In this document: positions 1-9,613 of the stretch, in pieces
Numbering within the stretch: the stretch's first letter is position 1
Layout of the letters: each line of letters opens with the position of its first letter
Assembly (NCBI GenBank): GCA_034932485.1
Contig: JAYFOQ010000021.1
Span: 186,001 to 250,000 of the forward strand
DNA length: 64,000 nt
DNA from: Gordonibacter sp034932485
GTDB taxonomy: Bacteria; Actinomycetota; Coriobacteriia; Coriobacteriales; Eggerthellaceae
Direction of reading: 5' to 3'
Translations under genes and position numbers: made by a program
The notes under the pieces: model-generated
What the model was told of the DNA's origin: nothing
Seen by the model: only the letters and a program-made list of their open reading frames with translations
Databases searched by the model: none

Positions 1-652
1 TCAAATAGTCCACCAAATAGTACTGACCGATAGAAAGAAGCGTCTCATACATAGCCAGATCGATGGACTCGCCTTTGCCTGTTCTTTCGGCATGGTACAG
101 AGCTGCCATCGTGGAAAAACCGATCATCAACGTATTAAAGTAATCGCCTGCATAAGGCCCCGGAAGCATGGGCTGTTCTTCCGTGCCGTTCTGCATGATG
201 ATGCCCGAATACGCCATAACCGTAAGGTCATAGGCGGCACGCTTTACCATCTTGGGATCGCCCTCCTGGCCAAAGCCAGAAACGTGCGCGATTACCATTT
301 TGGGATTGAGCTCCCACAACACTTCATCCGTGATGCCCTTGCGCGCCCAGGTGCCACCCTTGGAAGCCTCCATGAAGATATCAGCATCTTTCACCAGATC
401 AAAAAATACTTTTTTGCCTTCTTCAGAGAAGTAATTCAAAGAAACAGAACGCTGATTGCGACGTTCAGCCTGCTTCACATAAGGAGTATCGCGGATGGTG
501 TCGCCCGCACCCGTATTCTCAAGCCAGATAACGTCGGCACCCCAGTCGGCCATAAGGTCGGCTGCCTTGGGACAAGCTAATTCGACTGCCGCGTAGACAA
601 CCTTGACGCCATCGAGAGGACCATACGAGGGCTTATCGGTAGGAATTGCCAT
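1..652 (-). CDS. caiB: CaiB-type CoA transferase (partial, C-terminus off window)
   Basis: Family III (CaiB/BaiF) CoA transferase, probably L-carnitine/crotonobetainyl-CoA:gamma-butyrobetaine CoA transferase. It moves CoA between carboxylic acids in the cytoplasm. About 217 residues are visible. From memory they follow Escherichia coli CaiB closely: GPLDGVKVV at the N-terminus, the EASKGGTWARKGITDEVLW block, the segment PYAGDYFNT containing the expected catalytic aspartate, and GKGESIDLAMYETLL. The ATG at 652 follows an AAGGAGG site. It lies 75 bases downstream of caiA on the same strand, so the two are probably co-transcribed, with a hairpin between them. The missing C-terminal half cannot be judged. 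The exact substrate is inferred from family and neighbour. Confidence 0.85.
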   Translation of the reverse strand, partial: MAIPTDKPSYGPLDGVKVVYAAVELACPKAADLMADWGADVIWLENTGAGDTIRDTPYVKQAERRNQRSVSLNYFSEEGKKVFFDLVKDADIFMEASKGGTWARKGITDEVLWELNPKMVIAHVSGFGQEGDPKMVKRAAYDLTVMAYSGIIMQNGTEEQPMLPGPYAGDYFNTLMIGFSTMAALYHAERTGKGESIDLAMYETLLSIGQYYLVDYL

Positions 653-685
653 AATTATTTCCTCCTTGTTTACCGGAATCTAACA

Positions 686-714
686 GCAGAAGAAGGGCTT
701 CGCCCCTCTTCTGC
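686..714 (-). repeat. Intercistronic hairpin between caiA and caiB
   Basis: GCAGAAGA pairs with TCTTCTGC and is continued by GGG/CCC around a CTTCG loop, with one mismatch. There is no U-run on the minus strand, so it looks more like an mRNA-stability or partial-attenuation element than a full terminator. Confidence 0.6.
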
Positions 715-727
715 CCGAGGTGTTCGT

Positions 728-1876
728 TTACTGCTTGTACTTGATAGAGGCACCTTTTGAGGTGGCAAGAATCATCATCTCGTCAGTACCGCCAGAAACG
801 CGGTCTACGCGCAGGTCACGCCAGATGCGGTTGATGCGATGCTCGGAAGCCACCGCAACGCCAGCCATAATCTGCATTGCGTCGTCAACCACCTCAAAAG
901 AGGCATTGGCGCAGTAGTACTTGCACATGGCAGCTGCAGCCGGATCGAAATTGCCCTCGTTGTTGTCGGCGTTCCATGCGGCTTCATAAAGCATGTTTTT
1001 CATGTTCGTTAGCTTGATGCACATCTCGGTAATCTTGAGCTGGTTGAGCTGTTGGCGGCTAATAGGCTTGCCGAAAGCGATGCGAGTATTCGCATGGGCC
1101 ATAGCATCCTCGAAGGCACTAATGGCGGTACCGTAGTCGCAAGCGCCCACAAGCCAGCGCTCGAAGTTGAAGTCGGATATGCCACGCATGAACCCATTAC
1201 CTTCTTTGCCAAAAATATCTTTTTCTTCAAGCTCTACGTTGTCTAAATAGACCTCACAGCAGCTATCCATACGCAGACCAAGCTTGGTAAGCGGAGACAA
1301 GCCCACACCTGGCTTGGACATATCGAGGAAGAACTCCGTGAACATGGTGGGATCATCGGCATTTTTCGCCATGATAACCAGGTATTTCACACCCAGCGAC
1401 GACGTGATGAACGTCTTGGTGCCGTTGAGGTATATTTTGCCGTTCTCACGCTTGTAGTTCGTGGTAAGAGCACCCACATCTGAGCCAGCACCCGGCTCAG
1501 TACAAGCAGAGTTCCATATCTGCTCGCCAGAACCCAGCGTAGACATAACGGCCTCAATTTGCTCTTCGCTGCCCTCGCGAATAATGGTCTCAAAGCCAGG
1601 GAGTTGATAGAGCACGTACGTGGGAGCACCGTACTTACCCAAAATCTCATACACCGCCATAAGCGTCACTGCTGGCTGCTCAAGCCCCAACCCTCCATGG
1701 CTCTCGGGAAGCATGATCTGGTCAAAACCCAGATCGCACAGCCCCTTAACCCAACGCAACGGATACGTATGGCTTTCATCACACTCGTGAAAATAGGTCT
1801 CCCAGTTCTCGCTCTCCATGTACTCACGATAGCTGTCGACGATAAGTTCTTGCTCGTCAGTCAGTTTGAAATCCAT
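728..1876 (-). CDS. caiA: Crotonobetainyl-CoA reductase-type acyl-CoA dehydrogenase (CaiA)
   Basis: FAD-dependent acyl-CoA dehydrogenase of 382 residues, the usual family length. It resembles Escherichia coli CaiA along its whole length as far as I can recall: it opens MDFKLTDEQEL, then has GAPTYVLYQLPG, TEPGAGSDVG, LGLRMDSCCE, MKNMLYEAAW, and ends in WRDLRVDRVSGGTDEM with the usual C-terminal acidic position. CaiA with CaiB reduces crotonobetainyl-CoA to gamma-butyrobetainyl-CoA using an electron-transfer flavoprotein. The ATG at 1876 has an AAAGGTT-like upstream site. It sits between the hydrolase gene and caiB. The ETF partner is not adjacent but fixAB lies 28 kb away. Carnitine specificity is inferred; a related unsaturated acid is possible. 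Confidence 0.88.
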   Translation of the reverse strand: MDFKLTDEQELIVDSYREYMESENWETYFHECDESHTYPLRWVKGLCDLGFDQIMLPESHGGLGLEQPAVTLMAVYEILGKYGAPTYVLYQLPGFETIIREGSEEQIEAVMSTLGSGEQIWNSACTEPGAGSDVGALTTNYKRENGKIYLNGTKTFITSSLGVKYLVIMAKNADDPTMFTEFFLDMSKPGVGLSPLTKLGLRMDSCCEVYLDNVELEEKDIFGKEGNGFMRGISDFNFERWLVGACDYGTAISAFEDAMAHANTRIAFGKPISRQQLNQLKITEMCIKLTNMKNMLYEAAWNADNNEGNFDPAAAAMCKYYCANASFEVVDDAMQIMAGVAVASEHRINRIWRDLRVDRVSGGTDEMMILATSKGASIKYKQ

Positions 1877-1950
1877 GTCGAAACCTTTCTTGTCGCGATA
1901 TCGGCCGGCTTATATGCCGCACCGTTTTACCTAAAGTGTTCAATCGGACG

Positions 1951-1973
1951 ATGCCCGGGTTTTCGTCCGGGCG
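1951..1973. repeat. GC-rich hairpin in the hydrolase-caiA spacer
   Basis: GCCCGG and CCGGGC pair across an 8-base loop in the 179-base gap between the hydrolase stop and the caiA start. There is no U-tract, and its role is unknown. Confidence 0.4.
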
Positions 1974-2055
1974 ATGCACTGAGCAGTAAAAAGTCTCAGC
2001 ACATCGCCTGGAGTTCCTTTGTCGGCACGCGCGTTATGCGTGCACCGGATTAACC

Positions 2056-3111
2056 TTACTTGCCCAGTTGTTGGCGATAGAATGTCGCAGCGTGCGACAG
2101 TGCCTCATTGGCTTCGTCAAGCATCTTGGTGTAATGCAAGAATGCATGGATTACACCTTCAAATACCTCATAGCGATGCGTAATGCCATACTCTTCAAGA
2201 ACTGCAGCAAGAGCTGCCGAATCATCACGCAGGGGGTCAAACTCCGCTGCGGCGATATAGCATGCCGGCATATCGTGTGTAAGGTCATTCAGAAACAGGT
2301 TTGCGTACGGACTAGACTCAAGGTCAACAGCATCGTCTGCATACAAGGTGCGGTAATACAGCCAGTCTTCTTCAGTCAAGCCATCCCACGAACCACCCAG
2401 CAGACGCATAGAAGCAGAATCTTTAAGGCCAAACCACCCGTAAAATAGCAAGAGACACTTCACATAGTTGGCCCCACCGCATTCTTCACGCAAGTAGAGC
2501 GCAGCCGCAAGGCTTAAATGGGCTCCACCGGAGTCGCCCGCGAACGATAGACGCCCTCCATCAACACCATACTTCGCGCCCCCTTCATGCAGATAACGAG
2601 CCACGGCAGCAACTTCCTTTACTGCCTGGGGAAACTTCGCCTCGGGAGAGAGTTGGTAATCAACCGCCACCACAACAGCACCCGTTTTCTCAGCGAGAAT
2701 GCGACAAATGCGATCGTGCGTGTCTAGATTGCCCAAGACAAAACCACCACCATGCACATACACAATGCCCGGGACAGCCAGCTTGTCAGCTTCGCGTGCT
2801 TCCACAGCTTCCTCGCCCACTCCGCCCTCATCTGCCGCATGTTGACCTATCGCACGTGCACGAGCTGCAGCAAGAGTAGGGTAATAGAATCTCACTGGGA
2901 TACCGCCATGGGGACCAACCACTTCGCCATCGATCGTTTCAGCCATGACAGGTCCGCCTTCGGTCCAAAACGCACGACCTTCTACGTAATTCTTACGCAT
3001 CTGCTCGAAACCCACAGAAGTGTCGTTCGCATCTCCAGCAAGCTCGTCTTCTTTCGTGAGCACCGCTTTCATCTGCGGATTAATCTTTGCCAACACGTCA
3101 AGCTTGTTCAT
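2056..3111 (-). CDS. Alpha/beta hydrolase, hormone-sensitive-lipase/acetyl-esterase family
   Basis: Predicted cytoplasmic carboxylesterase of 351 residues. The HSL-family signature is visible: oxyanion-hole HGGG at about 120-123, nucleophile Ser194 in GDSGG, an acid in EFDPLRDDS and a histidine in GVIHAF near the C-terminus. An Ala/Glu-rich stretch at about residues 81-115 just before HGGG is longer than the short loop usual there. I chose the ATG at 3111 because it follows an AAAGGGA site; a longer TTG-started version to 3204 has no good ribosome site. It lies between the MFS gene and caiA on the same strand, which suggests it frees a carboxylic acid from an imported ester before CoA activation. 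The substrate is not known. Confidence 0.8.
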   Translation of the reverse strand: MNKLDVLAKINPQMKAVLTKEDELAGDANDTSVGFEQMRKNYVEGRAFWTEGGPVMAETIDGEVVGPHGGIPVRFYYPTLAAARARAIGQHAADEGGVGEEAVEAREADKLAVPGIVYVHGGGFVLGNLDTHDRICRILAEKTGAVVVAVDYQLSPEAKFPQAVKEVAAVARYLHEGGAKYGVDGGRLSFAGDSGGAHLSLAAALYLREECGGANYVKCLLLFYGWFGLKDSASMRLLGGSWDGLTEEDWLYYRTLYADDAVDLESSPYANLFLNDLTHDMPACYIAAAEFDPLRDDSAALAAVLEEYGITHRYEVFEGVIHAFLHYTKMLDEANEALSHAATFYRQQLGK

Positions 3112-3235
3112 GATTGGAATCCCTTTCTTATCATGTGGGGGAATGAGCCGCATAGCTCGGCAGTGCGCCATGGTAAACAAGGCTGCTCGAGGGAGCGGAG
3201 CCAAGCGACTCCAGCCCCCTCGAAGCTTTCTTTTT

Positions 3236-4525
3236 CTACTCCGCAGTCTCTACTGCAGCATTCTTCTTCATGGCGCGGCGCGTCATGACCAAGCAGGCAC
3301 AGCCGAGCACCGCGAATACGATAAGAACCAAGAAGATAGAATTGAATGCATCGTTGCCCTGGGCATCAATCATGCCGCCGAACCAGGTGTGTACGAACAC
3401 GTCAGGCATGAAACCTACAACCGACAGGATGCCCGATGCAGTACCGAAGATACCCATGGGAACTTTTGCCTCAGTCAGAGGAGACGAACCGATAGAGAAG
3501 GCACCATAGGTAACAAAACCAAGCACGACTACAAGAGCAGCAACGGCAACAACCATACCCGCATCACGAGGTAGGACAAGGAAGGCCGCCAGCACAATCA
3601 CCGCAGCGCCAAAGAACACCAAGATAGATTTAGAGGGGCTCTTAAACACCTTGTCGGCAAGGATACCCGCAGCAGGCCCAGCGATAAGGCCGATGCCGTA
3701 AGTACGAATGAGGCCAACAACCGACACGATAGCAACAGGAGCTGCAAAAGCGGCAGTCATAAACGGTGTGGTGTAGGTAACACCTTGATACACGGCATAT
3801 ACAAAGAAGTATGCGAGGCAAGCCCAGATAACACCCGGATGCTTGATAGCCTGCACAACTTCGCCCAAGCTGAACATTTTGGCGTTCTTGTTAATTTCGC
3901 CTTTAAAATCAGGGATAAAGATAAAGGACAGCACCGCCAAGATAGCAATAAGAACACCTAGGAACACGAGCAAAACCTGAATTCCCTGTGAAGGAATAGG
4001 AATCATCGACACAATAGCGGTGCAAATAAGACCAATAATAAGACCAGCAGCACCATAGATAGAATAGCTTGTACCAATTTTAGAAGCGTACTCATCCTCA
4101 GCGCAGCACAAACGCACAATCTTAAAACGCGTGCCCCACCAAATAAGGATTGAAGTAATACCAAAACCCACAAACAGTGCGTACAGCATACCCAGCGAGG
4201 GCAGCATGGCGTAGATAAAGGTAAGCACAGCCGTACCGCCAAAACCAACCCACGACAGCGTACGCATACGAACCTTGTCGGCAAGGATACCGGCCGGGAG
4301 GTACGTAATAAGTGCTGTAATGGCGTAACATGACAGCAGTGCACCAAGGTCGGCATTCGTGCAGCCAAGTCCCTGCATAAGGGGCTCGTAGAACACGTTT
4401 TTTAGATAGATAGGCGTGTAGATAATGGAAGAACCCATTGAAACGAGAACGATAAGGAACCATTTATGGACCCCCGAGAGGTCCTTATAGGTTACCTCCC
4501 CCTTGCTCTTAGCAAGAAACGACAT
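3236..4525 (-). CDS. Major facilitator superfamily transporter
   Basis: Inner-membrane carrier of 429 residues with about 12 hydrophobic segments in two halves. The loop motif ILADKVRMRTLSW after the second or third helix, and a repeat of it (ILADKVFKSPS) in the second half, are typical of MFS proteins. The ATG at 4525 follows AAAGGAAG; the ORF can be read upstream but without a matching ribosome site. It is the first gene of the hydrolase-caiA-caiB operon and diverges from a LuxR-type regulator, so it probably imports the compound that operon degrades. It replaces the CaiT-type BCCT carrier expected next to cai genes. The substrate is not deducible. Confidence 0.82.
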   Translation of the reverse strand: MSFLAKSKGEVTYKDLSGVHKWFLIVLVSMGSSIIYTPIYLKNVFYEPLMQGLGCTNADLGALLSCYAITALITYLPAGILADKVRMRTLSWVGFGGTAVLTFIYAMLPSLGMLYALFVGFGITSILIWWGTRFKIVRLCCAEDEYASKIGTSYSIYGAAGLIIGLICTAIVSMIPIPSQGIQVLLVFLGVLIAILAVLSFIFIPDFKGEINKNAKMFSLGEVVQAIKHPGVIWACLAYFFVYAVYQGVTYTTPFMTAAFAAPVAIVSVVGLIRTYGIGLIAGPAAGILADKVFKSPSKSILVFFGAAVIVLAAFLVLPRDAGMVVAVAALVVVLGFVTYGAFSIGSSPLTEAKVPMGIFGTASGILSVVGFMPDVFVHTWFGGMIDAQGNDAFNSIFLVLIVFAVLGCACLVMTRRAMKKNAAVETAE

Positions 4526-4705
4526 TGCGACTTCCTTTCTCCTTGACGAGTGCCCGGCCTTCCAAACTCCCAGCGGATCGATTTCGTCGGCGACCGGTAC
4601 ATCCGATCCGATGGATGAAGTTTGTGCTCGAACGGTGGTTTCGCCATCGCAAAATACCAACGAATGACCAAATACTTACTTTTTTGCGAGGCCTTACCGA
4701 AGAAC

Positions 4706-4724
4706 TAGTGATAGGTTTTCACTA
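4706..4724. promoter_or_regulatory. Inverted repeat, candidate operator in divergent promoter region
   Basis: TAGTGA and TCACTA are separated by 7 bases in the 298-base gap between the divergent MFS and luxR-type genes. The position, about 100 bases upstream of the regulator start, suits a regulator binding site. This is sequence symmetry only. Confidence 0.4.
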
Positions 4725-4823
4725 TGAGTAGCAGAACAACACAAAACGTTACCGCTACCTCTACGGGCAGATCAGCAGTATCGTCATGAATCATGCAATT
4801 AAATTGTGAGGAGTGAGCCGTTC

Positions 4824-6287
4824 ATGGAAAAGCGGGCGGAAGGGCAAGGCGGGCATCGGGGATCATTTGTTGCCCGACTTACCGCAGCACTAAAGAAGCC
4901 GACGGCTAAGTACGTAGGTTTTGCGCTTTTGTTGGCATGGCATTATGTACTTTGGTTTGTACCGCACATGTTCTTGCAGATTCAGCTGCTTGACGAACGC
5001 GTAACCAACGCCTGGCTTATCAATTTGGGTGCAACCGTATTCTTCCTCTTTCTTATTGCTGTTGCACTGGGCAGAAAGCGGCACCTTTCAAAATACCGGT
5101 GGATGTTTATAGTAGCGCCTGCCCTTATGTGCATCGGTTCGCTTACACTATGCCTCGTTGCTTTCCCCTCGGATTCGCCCCTTTTTGCTTATGTGCTCGC
5201 ATTTCTTTTAGGACCCTGCGAAGCCGCACTTTGGATACTCTGGGGCGAACGCTACGCCTGCGTGAAAGCAAACTTCTCTGTCAAGCATATTGGCACTGCA
5301 GTGGGCACCGTACTGCTTTTCTGCATAGTTATCGCGTGGCTACTTCCCGGATTAATCACTTCTATCTTTTGTTCACTCCTACCGTTATTATCGGGCGGTA
5401 TGCTGTTGCTGGCACGCCGCGATGGCGCTCGTTCGTTCCCGCCTCTTCTCCCCCAACAATCCGCACGGGGTGGGTTTAAGAGCATGCTCGTGGTATGCGC
5501 CATCTCATTTGTCGCTTCCATCGCTTGTTATTTTCTTGCTGCCATCATCCCTTGGGAAATACTGCCCACCAAAGATTTTAGTTTCACCTATGGCATCTTG
5601 GGTGGTGCCGTACTCGTGTTAGCTATTGCAGGACTCGGCTTGGCCTCCAAGGGAAAAATGAACATATTCAGGCTGTATCCCTGGCTGTTAGTATTCGAAA
5701 TCGTAGCCTTCTCGCTGCTTCTGGGCGACGAAAAGCTTTACTTCCCTGCCTTTATTGTTGCATTAGGTATTTCATCGGTATTTGAGATACTTCTTATCAT
5801 GTACTTTGGTATTCTCACCTCGAAAGGCTACACACCACCAGCATTAGCCTTTGGTGTGTCGGCCGGTTGCGTGCGTGCAGGTATTGCCCTCGGCAACACC
5901 CTCGCCGTAAGCTACGAGCATACACCCGCCCTCGCCGCCGCCGTTACTCCCGAAACATGCCTCGCCTTCATCTGCGTGCTGGCTGCCCTACTTATCCCTT
6001 TGGTTCGCCAAGAGTACAGCATTCTTGCACTCACTGCCGCCCCTCCTTCAAAAGCTGAAATCGATGAAATATGTGCAGAAGTTGCTTGTGAGTTCGCCCT
6101 CTCTGTACGCGAAGGAGAAATACTTGAACTTATTGCTCGCGGCTACACCACCAACAGCATCGCCACAAAACTGGTTATATCGCCCTATACTGTCAACACT
6201 CATATTCGCCATATCTACGAGAAGATGCAGATACACAAACGCAGTGAATTATTGAACTACCTCAACTTACAGCGCAGTGACTTCTAA
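4824..6287 (+). CDS. Membrane-bound LuxR-family regulator (multi-pass N-terminus, C-terminal HTH)
   Basis: About 487 residues. The first 400 are strongly hydrophobic, with roughly 12 predicted membrane segments resembling an MFS-like fold. The C-terminus (about 425-485) is a LuxR/GerE helix-turn-helix with LSVREGEILELIARG and STYTVNTHIRHIYEK-like spacing. Such fusions are common in Eggerthellaceae and are thought to sense a ligand in the membrane and control a neighbouring transport or redox operon. The ATG at 4824 is chosen because AGGAG lies 10 bases upstream; a GTG 18 bases earlier is also open. It diverges from the MFS-hydrolase-caiAB operon and is its likely regulator. Confidence 0.85.
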   Translation: MEKRAEGQGGHRGSFVARLTAALKKPTAKYVGFALLLAWHYVLWFVPHMFLQIQLLDERVTNAWLINLGATVFFLFLIAVALGRKRHLSKYRWMFIVAPALMCIGSLTLCLVAFPSDSPLFAYVLAFLLGPCEAALWILWGERYACVKANFSVKHIGTAVGTVLLFCIVIAWLLPGLITSIFCSLLPLLSGGMLLLARRDGARSFPPLLPQQSARGGFKSMLVVCAISFVASIACYFLAAIIPWEILPTKDFSFTYGILGGAVLVLAIAGLGLASKGKMNIFRLYPWLLVFEIVAFSLLLGDEKLYFPAFIVALGISSVFEILLIMYFGILTSKGYTPPALAFGVSAGCVRAGIALGNTLAVSYEHTPALAAAVTPETCLAFICVLAALLIPLVRQEYSILALTAAPPSKAEIDEICAEVACEFALSVREGEILELIARGYTTNSIATKLVISPYTVNTHIRHIYEKMQIHKRSELLNYLNLQRSDF

Positions 6288-6343
6288 GGCGGCGTTAGCG
6301 TGTCGCTTTGGAGCCTTCCGTAAACACCACGCTAACGCCGCCT
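6287..6343. terminator. Long inverted repeat between convergent genes
   Basis: AGGCGGCGTTAGCGTG (6287-6302) pairs perfectly with its complement at 6328-6343, with a 25-base loop. It overlaps the end of the kinase gene and starts at the regulator stop codon. There is no U-run on either side, but it is placed as a bidirectional terminator. Confidence 0.6.
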
Positions 6344-9300
6344 ACGGGAAAGCAGCCCATGAAGTAACCGAAAGAGGCGTTGCGGTTCAATAGGCTTAGA
6401 TAAATGACCGTCCATGCCTGCTTGTCGAGACTTGTTTATATCTTCAGGATAGGCATTGGCGGTCATAGCTACGATAGGAATTAGCTGCGCATCAGATCGA
6501 GAAAGGCGTCGTATCATTTCGGTGGTCTCAAGCCCATCTAATTCTGGCATACGTATATCCATTAAAATGATATCGAATTCTCCCGGCGTGCTTTGCAGGA
6601 ATATCTCAAGCCCTACTTTTCCACTCTCAGCACAAACAACCCGAAAACCTTTGTTTTCCAAAAGCTTGGTAGCCACCATAGTATTGAGTGGATGATCCTC
6701 ACACAAGAGCACTTTCTTGCCAGAGAAATCGTAATCCGCTTCGTTCACTTGATGCAAATCTACACCCTTTACGTTTCCTTCGTCAGCAACGCCCAACTCA
6801 AGCGTCACAAAAAATGTAGTGCCTTCTCCAAGCTTGCTCGAAACAGTAATATCACCTTTCATTATCCTGGCAAGATTACGAGCAATCGAAAGACCCAGCC
6901 CGCTTCCACCATAACGAGAAGTTGTCTGGTTGTCATCGCGCATAAATGGTTCAAAAAGACGAGGCAAAAACTCGGGAGAAATGCCTATCCCTGTATCCGA
7001 AACAACACAACGCAGCATTGCCCGACCCTCATCCATCTCCTCTTGGCTTACCACGAACTTCACCACGCCACCTGCGGGAGTGAACTTCACCGCGTTGTTT
7101 AAAATATTGATGAGAATCTGCTTTACGCGCGTTTCATCGCCCCAGTAAACGGGAGCAATACTCGTATCGTATTGAGGCAGATAGGTAATTCCTTCGATAG
7201 TCGCCTGAGCTTGCACCATCGTATTCACACTCTCAAACAAAGCCTTACTTGAAAAGGCTTCCTGATCAAGTTGAACCTTGCCGCTTTCAATGCGCGACAT
7301 ATCTAAAAGGTCGTTGATTAGGCTTAAAAGATAGCGCGATGCTTCTTGAGCTTTTTCAATACAATCCATAACGAAAGCACTGTCATCCACCCTGGAAGCC
7401 GCAATTTCAGCCATGCCCATAATGGCATTCATAGGAGTACGAATCTCATGACTTATACGCGAGAGGAACTCCGATTTGATGAGATTTGCTTGCTTCGCCA
7501 AATCGAGAGCTTGAGCCAATTGATCATTACGCCGCTCCTGCTCTTCGTACACCATCGTTATGTCGGTACGAGTCATAAGAAACACTTTGAACTCTTTATC
7601 CATATAGGTAAAGCGAAGTTGCTTTCGACAGAACTGCCCACGAGCATCCCTTATCGAATAGTAAAGTGAGTACGAATCGCTCTCATCAAGCTCGGCAAGT
7701 ATATTTCTAAGAGTGAATTTTTCTAACACACGCTCTACCTCTTCAGAACGCAACTGATTGCGTAGGTATTCACGCGTCTGCGCTTCGAAATCGTCAGAGG
7801 TCTGCGCATAATCACCCGTTAAACCATTGTCGCTGTACCTCGTTGCGGAGTTTCGGAGCCCGTCGACAACAACCAAATAGTCGTAATCGGTACGCACGAC
7901 CGTATTCATTATCGACTGCATTACTTTTTCGTTAGTAATATCGACGGAATAGACAAAAGCAACCACTTCATCACTTTGAGGTTGTCGCATCATATAAACA
8001 TGGACCGTAGTCCAATAAAATTTGTCTCCCATAGTGCGAACTAGCTCAGCAGAAAGCGACGTGTCTCCCAGGTTATACCTCTTAATAAGACAATTAACAT
8101 CAAGGATTTCGCGGCACCTTTTCCTCATAAGGTCATTTTTCATCTGGGCGTATATAGAGTCGAAGTAGTCTTGAGCAGATGAGGTCTGCTTCAGATCGTC
8201 CATAATATCAACAAAGTCACTTTTATAGTCTAAAATGGTATTTTGAGAAAGATTGATATTAACAGAGGCTATCACCGCCGTCTGCATGGCTTCTCGACAA
8301 GCTAATTCATAGCGATATCTGCGTTCAACCTCCTTCTCGCGTGTCACGTCATTTCCGACACCATAAGCTTTAGAAGGCTTGCCACAGTCGTCATTTTCAA
8401 TAAGAGAGCACGTCACCTGTTCACACCAGAAGTCTTTTGAGTGAGGCAGTTTTATCCAGATATCACCCGACACGCTCTCAACACCCGAGCGCAGTTTTTC
8501 TATCAGCACACGAAAAGTTTTACGTGAATCTTCTCGAATAGTATCGCCAGCCAGTACGGTTGTGGAAAAATGCTCGATGCGCCAAGAACCCTCCCTATTA
8601 CGAGAAGCACTTGACACTATTTGAAGTTCATCACGAATAATATCGTATTCAAAAATATTGATCCCTGCCGCTTTAACCGCAAGTTGATACCTTATCTCAT
8701 TCGCTTTTAATGCCTGCTCCGTTAAAACCCGATCATGTATGTCAGTAAAAACTGCGCAGAGTACCGGGTAACCTTCACTTTCGGGCATTAACGTGCCCGA
8801 CATATGAGACCATCTATAGCCACCTTGTTTTTGCATCGTGCGATACGTTAGCGTTACCGGTGATTTCGCTTCGATAGATCGTCCAACCTCAGAAACAAGA
8901 GAGGCATAATCATCGGGATGCACTACACCTTGAAACCCTTCCTTAATCGCCTCAAGATATTCCTCTCTGGTCATACCGCACATTTCGGCAACCCGATCAT
9001 TAAAATAAAGAGGGGTGGGAATATCATCCAGCCGATACATACCCACACCACCTGGGATAGTATTAAAAATACTCGAAAGCATGTTGCTGTTTTCGCGCTC
9101 TTCATGTAGATCGATGATGGCGCCAATCACTCTTTTCTGAACAAAAATGCCCACCAGTTTACTCCAGCGGAAAGTACCATCCTTCATGCGCAAGCGCATG
9201 ACTGCCTCCGCTTTCTCTTGACTGCTTTTCGTCTGAACGAAGAAATCAAGCAGAATAGGTATGTCGTCAGGGTGTACTACGTCGAGCGATCCTGTGTTGT

Positions 9301-9538
9301 TCAAGATATCCTCGGCGCTCAGTGCACTCATCTCGTATGCTTCGTAAGACTCAGTGCAATAAAACGTGCCTGTTTCCAGGTTCCACTCAAACACGCTAGC
9401 GCCCGTCTGCTCAAGTACAAGACGGTAGCGCTCATTGATATACCAATCTGACGTCTCATCCTGAACAGGTGACAATTTCACTCCAGAGGGAGCTTGATTC
9501 GATAGTTTCCTAACTTGCTTACGTGCTGCGACATCCAT
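6332..9538 (-). CDS. PAS-rich hybrid sensor histidine kinase with C-terminal receiver
   Basis: Predicted cytoplasmic hybrid kinase of 1068 residues. Order: PAS/PAC at about 35-148, a second at about 155-270, a third at 280-400, two divergent PAS-like modules to about 665, HisKA with phospho-acceptor His697 in SHEIRTPMNA, HATPase_c (N-box near 811-819, DTGIGIS, GSGLGLS) and a receiver at about 940-1066 with Asp994 in LMDIRMP. There is no membrane segment, so the signal is probably internal. The ATG at 9538 has only a G-rich upstream site. It is the last gene of the signalling run, 75 bases after the previous kinase. The ligand and output partner are unknown. Confidence 0.9.
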   Translation of the reverse strand: MDVAARKQVRKLSNQAPSGVKLSPVQDETSDWYINERYRLVLEQTGASVFEWNLETGTFYCTESYEAYEMSALSAEDILNNTGSLDVVHPDDIPILLDFFVQTKSSQEKAEAVMRLRMKDGTFRWSKLVGIFVQKRVIGAIIDLHEERENSNMLSSIFNTIPGGVGMYRLDDIPTPLYFNDRVAEMCGMTREEYLEAIKEGFQGVVHPDDYASLVSEVGRSIEAKSPVTLTYRTMQKQGGYRWSHMSGTLMPESEGYPVLCAVFTDIHDRVLTEQALKANEIRYQLAVKAAGINIFEYDIIRDELQIVSSASRNREGSWRIEHFSTTVLAGDTIREDSRKTFRVLIEKLRSGVESVSGDIWIKLPHSKDFWCEQVTCSLIENDDCGKPSKAYGVGNDVTREKEVERRYRYELACREAMQTAVIASVNINLSQNTILDYKSDFVDIMDDLKQTSSAQDYFDSIYAQMKNDLMRKRCREILDVNCLIKRYNLGDTSLSAELVRTMGDKFYWTTVHVYMMRQPQSDEVVAFVYSVDITNEKVMQSIMNTVVRTDYDYLVVVDGLRNSATRYSDNGLTGDYAQTSDDFEAQTREYLRNQLRSEEVERVLEKFTLRNILAELDESDSYSLYYSIRDARGQFCRKQLRFTYMDKEFKVFLMTRTDITMVYEEQERRNDQLAQALDLAKQANLIKSEFLSRISHEIRTPMNAIMGMAEIAASRVDDSAFVMDCIEKAQEASRYLLSLINDLLDMSRIESGKVQLDQEAFSSKALFESVNTMVQAQATIEGITYLPQYDTSIAPVYWGDETRVKQILINILNNAVKFTPAGGVVKFVVSQEEMDEGRAMLRCVVSDTGIGISPEFLPRLFEPFMRDDNQTTSRYGGSGLGLSIARNLARIMKGDITVSSKLGEGTTFFVTLELGVADEGNVKGVDLHQVNEADYDFSGKKVLLCEDHPLNTMVATKLLENKGFRVVCAESGKVGLEIFLQSTPGEFDIILMDIRMPELDGLETTEMIRRLSRSDAQLIPIVAMTANAYPEDINKSRQAGMDGHLSKPIEPQRLFRLLHGLLSRRRR

Positions 9539-9613
9539 ATCGCGCCCCCTCTAGCCTCATTCAAAACCTTTGCTGAAGTCCACGACTCTTCATCTCAGAT
9601 TTATTTTTACCTG

